A stretch of 64,000 nt of DNA from Atriophallophorus winterbourni (Eukaryota > Platyhelminthes > Trematoda > Plagiorchiida > Microphallidae), in contig JACCGJ010003132.1 in NCBI GenBank assembly GCA_013407085.1, positions 24,028-88,027 on the forward strand, written 5' to 3'. Under the pieces are notes generated by a model. The model made no database searches. It saw only the letters and a program-made list of their open reading frames with translations, and was not told the origin of the DNA. A program made the position numbers and the translations under genes. Shown here piece by piece: positions 11,600-23,196 of the stretch (the first letter of the stretch is position 1; every line of letters starts with the position of its first letter).

Positions 11600-12372
11600 A
11601 GATTAATAAGAATAATAATGACTGTAAGACTCCATGTACTTCAGCGACGCTTTCAAATCTGGTTTGCATGCAAAACGTTTTACGGGCATTGAGTACATCG
11701 GTATTCGTGCCACCGTGTTAAATATACTTGGAGAGAAATTAGACACCATGTTGATCTCGATAACGTAGAAATGATGAGACCATACATTTAACGACTTCAC
11801 ACCGAAGCGGTTGAGATAACGATGGGTGGTAAGAATGCGGTCAACAAGGTGGATGAGGCTGATAACTCCACAATATGGTGTCCGCTTCTGCAGTCGATGA
11901 ACATTAACATGCGTAACCCCTAGTATGCGCTCGGATTACATAATCAAGCTGGTCGGTCTGCGGATGTCGATCACAATTGAGCACAATTGAGGGTTTACAC
12001 AACATGCAGGCATCAATTAATTTTGATCTCGCCTGTCTATCTTAACAAGCTCAGTGCCCACTATGGCATATTATTAACCAGTGTCATGATTGCTTTTTCT
12101 TGTATACTTCTTGTAAGCCTTTAACTAAGCTTTTCTTATTTACGTTTCAGTTATTGTACACTCATTCTTAGATTAGTAGAGCGTTACTTACTCCAATCAA
12201 CTCGACATCCTTCTCAACTTAATTCGGAGCGTATTTAGAACGTCAGAGCAAGCTTAGTATTGGTCAAGTGAAAGCACTTTTAACTTAATCTCTGTTCGTA
12301 CTGACACCATTGGTCTGAAGAGGTTTCTGTGTCATACGCGAAATGTTACCAATAAACTGCTCTAGCCGATTG
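11600..12372 (+). mobile_element. Penelope-like element, copy B (3' end only)
   Basis: Only the C-terminal coding end and 3'UTR survive. 11740-11900 encodes VDLDNVEMMRPYI, a stop, then AVNKVDEADNSTIW, matching copies A and D. The shared 3' terminal segment (CCATTGGTCTGAAGAGG, then GCGAAATGTTACC and CTCTAGCCGATTGG) lies at 12305-12372. Orientation is opposite to copy A, about 670 bp away. It ends about 145 bp from the Flattop-like exon. Confidence 0.75.
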
Positions 12373-12518
12373 GTTATAAACTTTGTTATTTTCCAATAAA
12401 TTAGACATTAGTTATTAGTTCAATTTCGGTTGCAATATATTATCAGTAGCAATCATTCTTTCAAATGTGGAATATTCAAAAAGCAGTTATAATGTTAAAT
12501 GTTTAAAAAAATGCTCAC

Positions 12519-12785
12519 TCGTTTTTGACAGTCAACACTCCTATTAGCTTTCGCCAAATTTATAGAGGCATCCACTATGGCCTTCTGTTTTTGTAAACGT
12601 TCAAAATCTGCCACAGTGCGCGCACAAGAATTGTCTACAGCAGGACCGTACAAATGACACGGCAGGTCCCATGTTCCAACATACGAGCCCCAAGGGCAAT
12701 CGCCCGGAGCAGTTTTTTGCCCGGGAAGTAAATGGCCACGATCATTGGCTACTATTGTGGTTGTACGGGATTTAGATTTGGGGTG
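12519..12785 (-). CDS. CFAP126: Flattop/CFAP126-like protein, one internal exon
   Basis: An exon read from 12785 to 12519, bounded by acceptor TTTTTTCACAG and donor GTGAGC, 267 bp, phase 0 at both ends, 89 open codons. It contains IVANDRGHLLPG and PWGSYVGTWDLP, the signature of Flattop (IIANDRGHLLP, then PWGSFxGTWxxP, in vertebrates). Flattop is a ciliary microtubule-associated protein that acts in basal-body docking and axonemes. The match covers the conserved core. The N-terminal exon with the usual Gln-Tyr-Glu...Asn-Trp block should lie to the right and the variable C-terminus to the left, but I could not find either. The exon has no breaks, so the gene may be active, with long introns. 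Confidence 0.8.
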
Positions 12786-15700
12786 CTGTGAAAAAAATGC
12801 AATAAATCTGTGAACACATATACATTTTTTAAAGTGCTTTAGAATTTCCTATCGTGCTGTCTCTATTTTATTTACGGGTTATCGACGGGCTAATTATGAT
12901 AACGTCATTGTTTAATTTGAATTAAAAATGTCGTTTTCCAATTATTTTATACGTTTTATTTCTCAGATTATTCATTCATATTTGAGCTAGAGAACATTGA
13001 AATATTTTACCTCGCGCTCAAAATGATAAACTGTTGAGGATTTTGGCATTTGATGGTATGTGAGCAGCGACAAGCCATCGACTACGATCTCCAATTACGC
13101 TCCCACCTTATCATCCTCTTGGATCTCATGACGAAGTTGGGCGGAAAGTTTGTACTTTTCAGGCTTTCTTTATGAACACACTCGAGTTCTCTCTTGAAGC
13201 GAAGTATTATTCTAAGACGCGGTCCGGCCATTTATTTATCTTACTGGTCCACTAGATTTACTAAGCGTTATTTCCAGGAACCAGCAGGATCACTTGTACC
13301 AAAAAGTTGAAGCGATTGCTTTTTGACATTCTATGTCAAGGATTTGATCAAACACGATCACGAAAAACCGGTTTTATAACAGTCAACATAATACCATGAC
13401 GGTAACAACAGTTAAAATCAGGTACAACGAACATCGCGAAAGATAAATCAGATTCCTTAATCTGTTGTGTATAAAATGACGAGTCAGCAAAACTGGCTAC
13501 TTTCGCGCCTGCATTTCAATCTTTTTTACTATTTTCCATTAGGTGATTAGGCACCATGACATGTTTCATAAGAACATCCAACATAGGTATATTGCCTTAT
13601 TAATAAACGTAAAGACAATAGTTATCAGCTGTTTTATTCGACAATCAAATCTTCATTGCGAAAATAGGCGTCAACTCAATACTTATCAGCCAATTCATTT
13701 TAGGTACCAAATTACTGACTGGCGTTTATTCTAAATCACTCATTGCTTCCGGTCGATTATTCTTCCGATATAGATTTAGGCTGAATTTTCATCCCTAAGC
13801 TCGAACCCCTTGACCCAATTCAATAAATATTACTTGCTTGTTGACCTCCGATAATACCACACCAAATTGGATTGTGATGGCCATGTAATACAAGATGTCA
13901 CAGGTTGGTGCTTAGTAGCTTCATCCCGAATAGGTCAAAAATTTCTCTTAGTTTACAGTTGTATACATGTAAAAATAGCGAAATATTGCTCCCGGTTTGC
14001 GCTGTGAATCTGATTGGAAGATTTTAGGAATGTGTTTAAATGTAGCTGTTGATCAGACAGAGGTTATGGTGACAGAAATATTGATGAAGTGGTGGTAGTC
14101 CCCTATAAAAACAAAATCTGCAAGCTATTCCAATCAATTTGTTTTGCAGATTCTTCAAACCTTGAGCAAGCGAAACTATATCAGAGACAGAGATTATTTT
14201 AATATCAGATACGTAACGCTATCTATCGCGTTTGGCCGAACATTTTGGAGCACTATCGTGCTCAACTGATTACCTTCTATTTCGTGTTCTTAATCAATCT
14301 CGGATAATTTGGCGCGACTAATCGAATCAAAGGACAGCGTATGCGTAGCCGCAATGAACAGCTTACAGGCACACGGTCGTCGTGGCTAAACCTTTTTATT
14401 GGATTAAAGGATTTTTTTGAACAGCTTCGATAAACACAATTCTAACTATAATATATTATACTGCTTTTCAAGTTAGGTCTGCGAGATTCTCGCTGGGACT
14501 TAGTCATAAACTGGCTCACATAACGAATCACAAGTTTATGAACAACAGGTAGACGATTTTGCGGTCACTTCGCTCTCCAATCAACCTCGGAACAGCACCA
14601 CACATCTGTTGGTCTTAGCAACGATTTGTTTCGGTAGATTGAAGCTCATGGTTTATTAGATCACTACCAAAACCTTTCGTGGGCACTGTATTCCTTTCGA
14701 CCTAGATGTGTTATTTTGTAATTATAGCTTAATTTCTAACTTTGCTTTGGTTAGTGTTGTGCAATAAGATTGTCTGATTTCTCCATTATTGTCAAATCAA
14801 AAGATACACGCTCTACTTTACTACTTCTAAACTGATCTGCCGATACCCGATTTTCAGACAGAAGACGCTAACAAACTGCTTCTTTTTCACAAACAAGACA
14901 ATATGGTTATATTCGTAAGTTTACTTGATAATCTTAATTTAATTTTGGTCAAGATATGTACATCTTTTCGGAACGGGCATGGGAATTTTCATCTAAAGAA
15001 ATTTGAGACCCATAGAAACTGTCTTATGTGAAATGCTTGTTGTATCGATAATTTTTAATACTAAGAAAGCACGATTTGGCCCACAATTTGAACAGTCACC
15101 TTTTGTACAATTTTTCACGCTCGAGTTTAAAAATGGTTACTGATGATCATTATAATCAGAATTAATATAGAAACAATCGAACTGCGTTTATTATTATCTT
15201 ATATTTTTATAAGAAGTTCTTTTATGACAAAGATGTCGTGATGCATATAGAATAAAGAACCTTCGATTTGAAGACATGCTGAAAAGCAATATGATATGCT
15301 TCTATAAGTCTTCGAATATGTTTGACCTATTAATAGATAGGAGTGCAGCCAGTAGTAAATATTTGTAATGATAATATTGTTGAGTCTATCGCATGATTAG
15401 AAACTCTTTCTACAGGGTCTTCATTGGAAAGATATATTGAGCGTGAAATAATTATAATATATAGCGTTTGCGTCATTTGCGAGAAATCTCGGCAATATAT
15501 AGAAAGTTAACAATACGAAATATGAGGTAACATACAAGTGCATTTAAAGTAAGAAACGAGTTCATGTCTATAGATTGAAAACCAAAAGAGAATAAGGACT
15601 CTATGTAGTAATTAATTAATGTGATGAGTATAACCAATTTTCTCGGAATGTTTGTTGCTTATATACTTGATATGTTTGCTATAGTGATTTGTGTAGATCC

Positions 15701-16991
15701 AGGTCGAACTACCACAAGATTACTGCAAACTCTGGCGCGTAGTCCACAAAAAGATGAGCAAACTGGTTTCACGCCCCTCTGAGATTTAAAGAAAGACTTT
15801 TCTGATTCGTTTGTAATTTAATCAGATGTGACTAACCGTTCCCAGGTAAGGCAAATTCAACATTTAAGTTGCTGGCCTATTTATGGCTAGAATCAAGGTT
15901 TGCTGTAGAGCTTAAGAAAAGAAATAGAACCGATTCATAAAGTACCGCTGTCATAGGAAGAAACAAATAACAGCCCGTTTATTTCAATGTATTGAAATCT
16001 ATTGAAAAATATATACGAATCCATTTTATTATTTCAACCGGTAAACCTGTCATTTTAGAGGGCTCACGTTTGTTACGATGGTCCAAATCAAACGAGTTCG
16101 TGTAAACGAGAAAGAATTGAACATAAATTTATCGATTAGAATGGTTGAAGATTATGCTAATAACCTTCCGAGGACCGTCTTATTGCTCTAGTTATAAGAT
16201 CACTTCATCACTGGTGTCTAAAGTGTTACCTGATAGAAACCGTCAAATTCTTCAAATTATTACATAATGTAAACTAACAAAATCTGTTCTCACGAGTCGT
16301 ACATCCTTCATTTAGTTGCACGGAAAATAGTAGTCATCCGAATCTTAACCAACAATTTTCTAGTGTTGATATACTTCAATGATGCCTGAAGATGAGATTG
16401 CTTACACGTACTTAAATGCACTGTAAATCGATTTGGATGCCTCGTTGCACAAGTTCTTAGATAATTTTACGTGGATAAAGGAACGTCGATGAATGCTCTT
16501 TGCATTGCAAGTTCTTATATTTTAATATTTTTGTATACTCCAAAGAATAAAATAGAAATGATCACAAATTTGTTCTAACATATATTTTAATATAAAAAAT
16601 AAATGTGTCGAATTAACCTACCTTTGATGTATCTTTCGCTGGGCCATATAATTGCAGATGTTCTGGACAGAAAGCACTTTCGTACTAAAATTCTAAGTAA
16701 TTGCATAAGTTATCTACCTGCGAAGCACTGTAAATTTTAGACATTGATGTTAGTTAATTATCTACCGACTGTTGGTAAGGGAACAATAAAATAAAACAAA
16801 TTTCTGACAATTCGGACACATTCTTTTTATGATGATTTATTTTCATTTTACGGTTATTCTCGTACCAAAATACTCTGGGACTGCATTAATCTTGCAGTGT
16901 GATGTCTTCGAAGTGAACAAACATCAGACGTTTTGGCGTTACGTTCAAATTTGACGTGCTCGCAATTAAGTCCGTAAAATTAATCTTTTAC

Positions 16992-16995
<4 letters not shown>
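12786..16995. other. Long AT-rich stretch, likely intron or intergenic
   Basis: If the Flattop-like gene is intact, its 5' exon(s) should be here on the minus strand; none could be recognised. 13011-13230 (minus) has two open stretches in one frame separated by a single stop (SAQLRHEIQEDDKVGA, then LSLLTYHQMPKSSTVYHF) and a GTAAAA donor-like site, which may be a decayed exon or element. Otherwise I see no gene. Confidence 0.35.

Positions 16996-17046
<51 letters not shown>
16996..17046. repeat. (TA)n microsatellite
   Basis: About 25 perfect TA units, directly before the first open frame of the CR1-like element that follows. Confidence 0.97.
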
Positions 17047-17047
<1 letters not shown>

Positions 17048-17049
<2 letters not shown>

Positions 17050-20000
17050 GTTAGCCAACAAATGCATAAAAATTTTGTTTTCGAAAAGTATTGAATGGTA
17101 TCAGGTAATCAGTAGGAAATTTGACATTCAGTTAAATTTAATTGCTACTGTCGTTTCGAGCCTTGAGAAGCCATTCCAGGATCTGATGCAGCTTAAATCA
17201 GCTTGTCAGGGAATACGGGATAAATCGGGTACCATCCTAGTGCTTAATCAGGATGATCCATATATACACGTAGTTAAAACGCGTAAGTGAATCGACCTGT
17301 GTTGTATAATGTTGGAATGCGCCCATATACGCCACGAAATGGCGTTCATCATGTTTGCGTGTGGAAGGGCGACAAAAGAAAGTCAAGCAACCATCCGAAC
17401 AATTTCAATTGAATTTCTCTTTCAGTCGGCCGGTTCTCTACAAGGCATATTGGCTTTAATGAATCCAACTAAAGCAAACGCGTTGTTGTGCCCCACAACA
17501 AAAGGGGATCCGAAAGGTTAAAGGAATCCCGTTATGGTGTAACTTATAACAAAATGAGCTGTTATTTAAAAAAGGTTGGTCCTTTAACAACTATAAATAT
17601 TATGGATGTGGATGTGAACTTCGGTCAACCTATTGACCATGACATTCCTGAGCTCGTGATCAGCAACCTTCAAGGGAAAATAGAATTTCAAGCCTTGCAG
17701 GGCGACTCGACTCTCATAAGCAGCACACCAAAAACGTGCCGACTCCTCTGGTTTCACTTACCGAGGATCAACAGGATTATGTTACAATATATCGCAAGAG
17801 ACCGTCATCACATTGTTATACGGAAATTCATGTAGTATTGGGAATTACTTGCCTGAACTCTCCCTCCTAGCACATGTGTTACGGCCGTATATACAGACTG
17901 ACCAAAACCTGGCTATCTGCAACTGATCTTACTCCTGACGCAATTTGAAACAGGTGTACACAACGGTGGTTCTTTTGCTATCTTTCTTAGGCTAGATCAA
18001 CGGACTTAAGATTCAAGCGTTAGGCTTAGCATGCACAACATCTAACTTAGCGTATGTCTCATTCAATCTTACATGGATATCGTAATAGCATGCACTTATA
18101 TGAGCCCTCAAGTACTATCGCTCGACTTACATAATTTGATTGACAATCTTAGTTCGCCGCGCCCGCTTGTGTTTCAGGTTTTTATAAATGGCGATTTTAA
18201 CTTTGAACACAGAAGGTAAAACCATCGCCATATTCCTGGCATTCGTAGGCTCGCTGGAAGCAAGTTAAAGCAAATCAAGGTGGTCATACTAGCCCAAAAA
18301 GGATGTCCGCGCGCTTTCCCGGGAAGTACATAAATTGGGAAAAGTGGTTGCTGAGCTGTAGCTAGAAACCAAGGTAGCTCAACACGGTCCAGTAATGTCT
18401 TAATCTTGATGCAGGTTAAGCCTTTCATCCGAGACTCCAAGGCTCGTAAAGAAATTAACTGTATGAAGGTTATGGACCTATTACATACTTTAGCCATGAT
18501 CCCGACTACTCCGCTGAAGCGAGTTCACCGGGTCGGCAAATGGAGGGATGCCCAAACGACGCATCTACCAGATTGCCGCGGCCTATTGTACTCGATAATT
18601 GATAATGCGATTCCTTTTGAGAAATGTATTTCTCTATCTTCACCGAACGTGCAGATAATATCTGCCTTGCTCATGCATGAATGCACGCGTACAGTAGTAA
18701 GTTCCGAAGCTGTACCGTAGTCAGAACACTAGTTTGAAAGAAGATGCTCTTTTGCAAATTAAGATTTCGTCTTTTTTGACCATAGCACCACGTGTTGTAA
18801 TCTTCGGTGATTTTAATCTAGCCGAAATAACCTGGGAGTACCAAACCTCGCATGCTCCATCGAACGCGAGCTACTTTCTGGACTGGCTACACTCACATGC
18901 ACTATACAAACACGTAAACTAACTGACTCGATTCCGCGAGGGCTAGTCTCCGTCTACTTTTGACGTGGTTATTTTAACTGCTGAAAGCGGTATAAAAAGT
19001 TTTGTCCGACTACCACTACTAGGAATGAGCGCTAATGTAGTGCTAGCCTGCGTGTTACTCTTGTCATTTGGTGAACCCCCACTTAAGCTGTTTCGATGCT
19101 TCCCTATGATAGACCCTGCTGACCTACTGCATGCATCAGCGCCACTCCATGGCAAACATTGACCATATGGATGGGATGTGGAGGCAGATCAATAAAAACA
19201 TTCTTTAACTTCAGGATCCATTCGCTCCTATCCTATCCATTCTCAAAAATGGTAAAACTCAATGACTGGCAGCCTCAGTATTCCGTAGCGTACTTCACAG
19301 CGACGCAAAATGGAGGCGTTACGCGCTCATTCCCTTATGTTGGACTTGGGCCCGTTACAAAGAATCGCGAAATATCGCTGTTTCCAATATGCTTGCTGCA
19401 AAGTTCTTTTTCGAAATGAGTCTCGCCTATGAGGCCAACCTTACCGCTACGCTGAACCTAAAGGCTCAACGCGAAGAGGTGTAGGAACTTTGAGAAGAGA
19501 AAATGGCTATGCCCTCAATAAAATGATTAAAAAGGCTCACTTGTTTTCCTTGCATTTTCAAGGCGTATAACGCCGAGATTATTACTCGAACGCCTCTGCG
19601 CCATCACTTCAGTCTGCACTGACCTTACATTTGAGGTAAACAATGGCGAGAATATATTAGCCAGCCTAGCATATAAGAAATCGGCTGTCCCGATACCATC
19701 CATCCATCCATGATCAGACTACTAGATCCTATATTAGCTGTGCCGATCATAAAACTTTTCATATCATCCCTCAGTAAGTGTACACTTCCTTCGGACTGAT
19801 GAACAACCGTTGTATCCATAAGGAAGGAGCTTCTTCGGTGGTCAAAAATTACCGCCCCGTTAGCCACACTACTGTACTAAATAAGTTTATGGAAAGATTG
19901 ATCCGTGATAAAATTTGTGTATACTTAACCAAACACTCTTCTGAATGCCGCACAACACGGATTCCTAAAATGTATGTCATGTCTGACTAACTTGTTGAGC

Positions 20001-20340
20001 TTTCTAAACTAGGTCACTAAGAGGATGAATGATAGTATAGCGGTAGAAGTCTTCTATCTCGTCTTTAATAAAGCCTTTTTATCAGTGGACCACAGGCTCT
20101 TGCTTTTTAAACTCTCAGGCGTGGGATTATCAGAAAACATACTTAGCCGGATTCAAGCATTCCTTGGCGACCGCTCCTTCAATGTCAGGGTAGGTGATAC
20201 ATACTCCGCATGTGCGCATATAACCACTGGGGTTCTCAAGGGCTCAGTCTTCTTGCATTTGTTCGTCTTCATTTATGACCTAGCTAAGTAACTGAGCTTA
20301 CCCGGTTTTATGTTTGCTGACGACGTATAAAAAGAAACTG
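17048..20340 (+). mobile_element. CR1-like LINE, copy 2, strongly decayed
   Basis: Fragments in CR1 order, plus strand. 17048-17835 is open in pieces and may be ORF1 or the start of ORF2. The endonuclease motif GDFNLAEITWE is at about 18806, followed by FLDWLHSHALYKHV and the SPSTFDVV block. RT blocks follow: NYRPVSHTTVLNKFMERLI at about 19845, FNKAFLSVDHRLLLFKL at 20065-20115 and FADDV at about 20312. Stops and frameshifts occur every 100-300 bases. The RT breaks off soon after FADDV, about 140 bp before Tigger coding sequence. Confidence 0.75.
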
Positions 20341-20479
20341 GGTACTCTCATTGACTTAGTCGACTATCGCCATGTGATACTGATACTGTTCATATGATAA
20401 AATTTCCGAGGACTTGATCGAATGGACTCATATGCATGCCATGAGTCAACATGTAATTGAGCCATATATACTCTTTTGT

Positions 20480-20917
20480 TTAAGTTTTGACTTCGCCACC
20501 ACCTCGATCTCTCTCCAGAAATTCAAGTTCTCTTTCGACGTCTCTTTCTTCTATCCTAAGAAATCTTCTACAGAGATCAATAGCACTGCTGGCATGTTTC
20601 ACAGATGGAGCTACTAATTCTGTGTCACTGTCTTCGTCCGACAATGGCACTGCGGCTGTTGCATCAGTTGTATCAGACTGGGACTGCGTCAAATCTTGGA
20701 CAATTCCTGACACAGTTTGATCACCAGAGGTTTGAATGTCATTGTCAAAATTCACGTACTCCTCGAAATGAACATCAGAGAGCCATTCTTCTGGATTTTC
20801 GAGCACTGGCGTCAAAGTATCCAAGACTGATGTAAAAGCGTGTCGGAAACAATTCGCTATTGTGTCCTCCGACACGTTTTTTCTGGCGGTTCTAGTGATG
20901 GAAACGGCATGTAGCAC
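20480..20917 (-). pseudogene. Tigger transposase C-terminal tail
   Basis: Acidic C-terminal part (EEYVNFDNDIQTSGDQ, DEDSDTELV) in the same strand and order as the DDE exon, interrupted by a stop around 20940. The plus-strand frames at 20487-20835 are its shadows. Confidence 0.7.
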
Positions 20918-20940
20918 GTTCAGCTGGAATTCGTCGCTTT

Positions 20941-21684
20941 TTATTGGGCAATGTGGAGTAGGTATCGGTGAGTCACAGCCTGTCGGTAGTTTACCTTGAA
21001 GTTGTGAATGATTCCCTGATCACATGGCTGGAGAACTGAAGTGGTGTTGGGAGGAAGAAAACAAATCTTCACCGATTTAAGTCCTGTGATCTTCCCATGT
21101 GCTTGGGCATTGTTTATCAAAAGGACAGCCTTTCTCTTTTCCATTTTAATGCGATGATCAAACTTTCGAACATACTTTTCGAAAAGCTGCGAAGTCATCC
21201 ACGCATTTTTGTTAGCTTTGTGAGAGCATGGCGGAGTTTTGATACCACTGAAACACAGTGGTCGCTCGAACTTCTCAATCACGAGTAGCGGCACTTTGTC
21301 AGTGCCAGTCATGTTGGCACAGATCACGTCTGTAAGTCTTTCTTTGGACTGTTTGCCCCCGCTGCATCGCTCGCCTTTTAGGGATAGTGTCTTGTCCGGC
21401 AAGCATCTGTAGAACAATCGCGTCTCATCGCAATTGTAAATGTTTCGAGGTTCGTAGTTGGCTAGAATTTTCGTGAGCTTCATTTGGAGCCATTCGTCTG
21501 TCAGATCAGTGTTGACACTGGAACTTTCACCGACGATGGCCTTGTAGACAATCCCTTTTCGCCTCTTTAAGCGATCAAACCATCCGTTCGTTGGACTGAA
21601 GTTGTCCATTACTAGTTCAGTCGCAATCTGCAGTGCCTTCATCAGTAGGATCGAACCGCTGATGGGAGCGTTCTGGGCACGAGC
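20941..21684 (-). pseudogene. Tigger transposase exon 2 (DDE domain)
   Basis: Begins after acceptor TTGTTGCAG with ARAQNAPISGS and continues through the second helix-turn-helix (GWFDRLKRRKG). The DDE nuclease follows: NCDETRLF carries the first Asp, LLINNAQAH the second block with Asn in place of the usual Asp, and TSVLQPCDQGII the third Asp. A stop at about 20941 separates it from a C-terminal frame. The Asp-to-Asn change would abolish metal-dependent cutting. Confidence 0.85.
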
Positions 21685-21854
21685 CTGCAACAACAAAACA
21701 AGTTAGGCCTAATTTGTGTTTGCAAGAATAATTTTCTTTCGTTTCGGTTTTATTTGCGGGATTTATTTTCTATGTTTTCTTTTGGTTAGGTATATGGAAG
21801 GCAATAGATTTATTCTTTATAATACAATTAAAGTGTGCAAATTTATTACCGTAC

Positions 21855-22113
21855 CTGCTCGAACCATGTCAGTAGGGCTTAATCCAGCAAATCGTGCTTG
21901 TCAGTCGGGCTAGCTCGCTGTCGCTTTCTTTCTGGCATGAATGTTGTTTCAGAGAGTTGCTTCTTCTGCTACAGGAAGGTGGACAGCGTTGATTTTGCTA
22001 TGCCCTATTTTTTAGCAATTCCAGATTTTATCATTTGGCCATTCTCCACTTCAGCTAAAATTTCCCTTTTTCTCCAGGCTAAACTGCTCTCGTTTTCGTT
22101 GTTTGTCAGCCAT
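21855..22113 (-). pseudogene. Tigger transposase exon 1 (CENP-B-type DNA-binding domain)
   Basis: Starts at ATG 22113 (MADKQRKRE). After one frameshift the frame reads AWRKREILAEVENGQM and GIAKSTLSTFL, the helix-turn-helix of CENP-B/Tigger N-termini, with stops after AKK, TFL and LLD. It ends TWFEQ at donor GTACGG (21854-21849). A 170-bp intron leads to the catalytic exon, so the transposase gene was spliced. Confidence 0.75.
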
Positions 22114-22559
22114 CGTGTAACTGTAAGAAGGAAATTAAGTGTCTGTCTGAGTAATTGCAATTTTTCTTGAGTCTGCGATTACCAGTCACAGAGAATTCAC
22201 ATGATTTCCTTGTGCGTGCATGCGAGTTAGTTAGCACACTGTAGGCCAGGTTGCCTGTGTCTCGCCAAGCTGTGTGTGTCAGTTTTATTCTTAGCGCACT
22301 GCAGGCCATTCTTTTAGGAGCGTTGTGAGTTAAAGGCGAGACGAAGCGAGTTCGTTGTGTGTATGAACTTTATTGAACAAACATAGCTGTCGGGAACGTG
22401 TACAGTGTTCGTAATAGGCGAGAATCGTAACGAACAGAATCGTTGTACTAATGTTTTAAATAGGCTTACAAAGAAGGAATTTATTTGGGAAATCATGGTG
22501 TGTTCGTTCAAACCGGGAATTCGTTGAAAGCGAGTTCGCTGTAGGTGGGTTCCACTGTA

Positions 22560-23191
22560 ACTATATAGTTAACAGCTATTTTTTACTGTTAACGTTCTTG
22601 ACAGTTTTGTTTCGACAATACTTCTTCGGTTTCTTTTTACTATCCTCTTCTCACTGGTTCAAATTTAGTTTATAAAAGAAATAATTTTATATTATTTAAC
22701 CAAAAGCTGGTTTCTAGCAGAGGATTAAATCTGATGCTCAAAACTGTCGTCCTTCACTGTTCAAAAAGCTAAAGCTGATATATAAGTTACACGTTCAGCC
22801 TTTTCAAAATAATCATAATTATTTTTAACATTTCATTGAATTCCAATTATGAATGGACATAGAACTTACAATTTCTAACCATCTTTAAAGGAGAAACTGA
22901 AATGAATTTTGAATTTACCATTTATCTTTGAATAATCCGCGGTACGTTCAACTTTGTAGCATTTTCCCACACTCAGCTTAATAATCAATTTCTAAATCGC
23001 TGTTATCAGAATTTGCCGTAAATCGGAAATCATTTCATCGCAGTATGCACAAATTATGTTAGAATCAACCTATTGTACGTTTTTGAAAAAGAATATATTT
23101 TTTTATTTCTATTGATATTGAAATTGTTTTTATATTTACAGACTATGCTGAAAGCGTCCTATCCCTGCATTTTAGACGAATGTGAGAAAAC
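22560..23191. other. No gene seen
   Basis: AT-rich flank between the Tigger end and the LTR element. Nothing supported. Confidence 0.4.
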
Positions 23192-23196
23192 AGTAT

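Larger units (their letters stand above)
20480..22557 (-). mobile_element. Tigger/pogo-type DNA transposon, inactive
   Basis: A transposase gene read right to left. The right end carries a terminal sequence that reads inward as CAGTGGAACC, typical of pogo/Tigger, followed outward by TA (22558-22559). The left terminal repeat is missing, so the element is truncated beyond the transposase C-terminus at about 20480. Damage: a frameshift near the first codons, three stops in the DNA-binding region, and a catalytic aspartate changed to Asn. No trace of the missing end is seen in the CR1 remnant to the left. Confidence 0.85.

Noticed and set aside
14290..14430. Overlapping open frames of about 40 codons
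   Set aside because: Two frames compete and no splice sites or homology decide between them.
15697..15790. Acceptor-like site then 30 open codons (plus)
   Set aside because: Two frames are equally open, no donor or poly(A) signal, no known motif.
20487..20835. Plus-strand open frames
   Set aside because: Antisense shadows of the Tigger transposase C-terminus.
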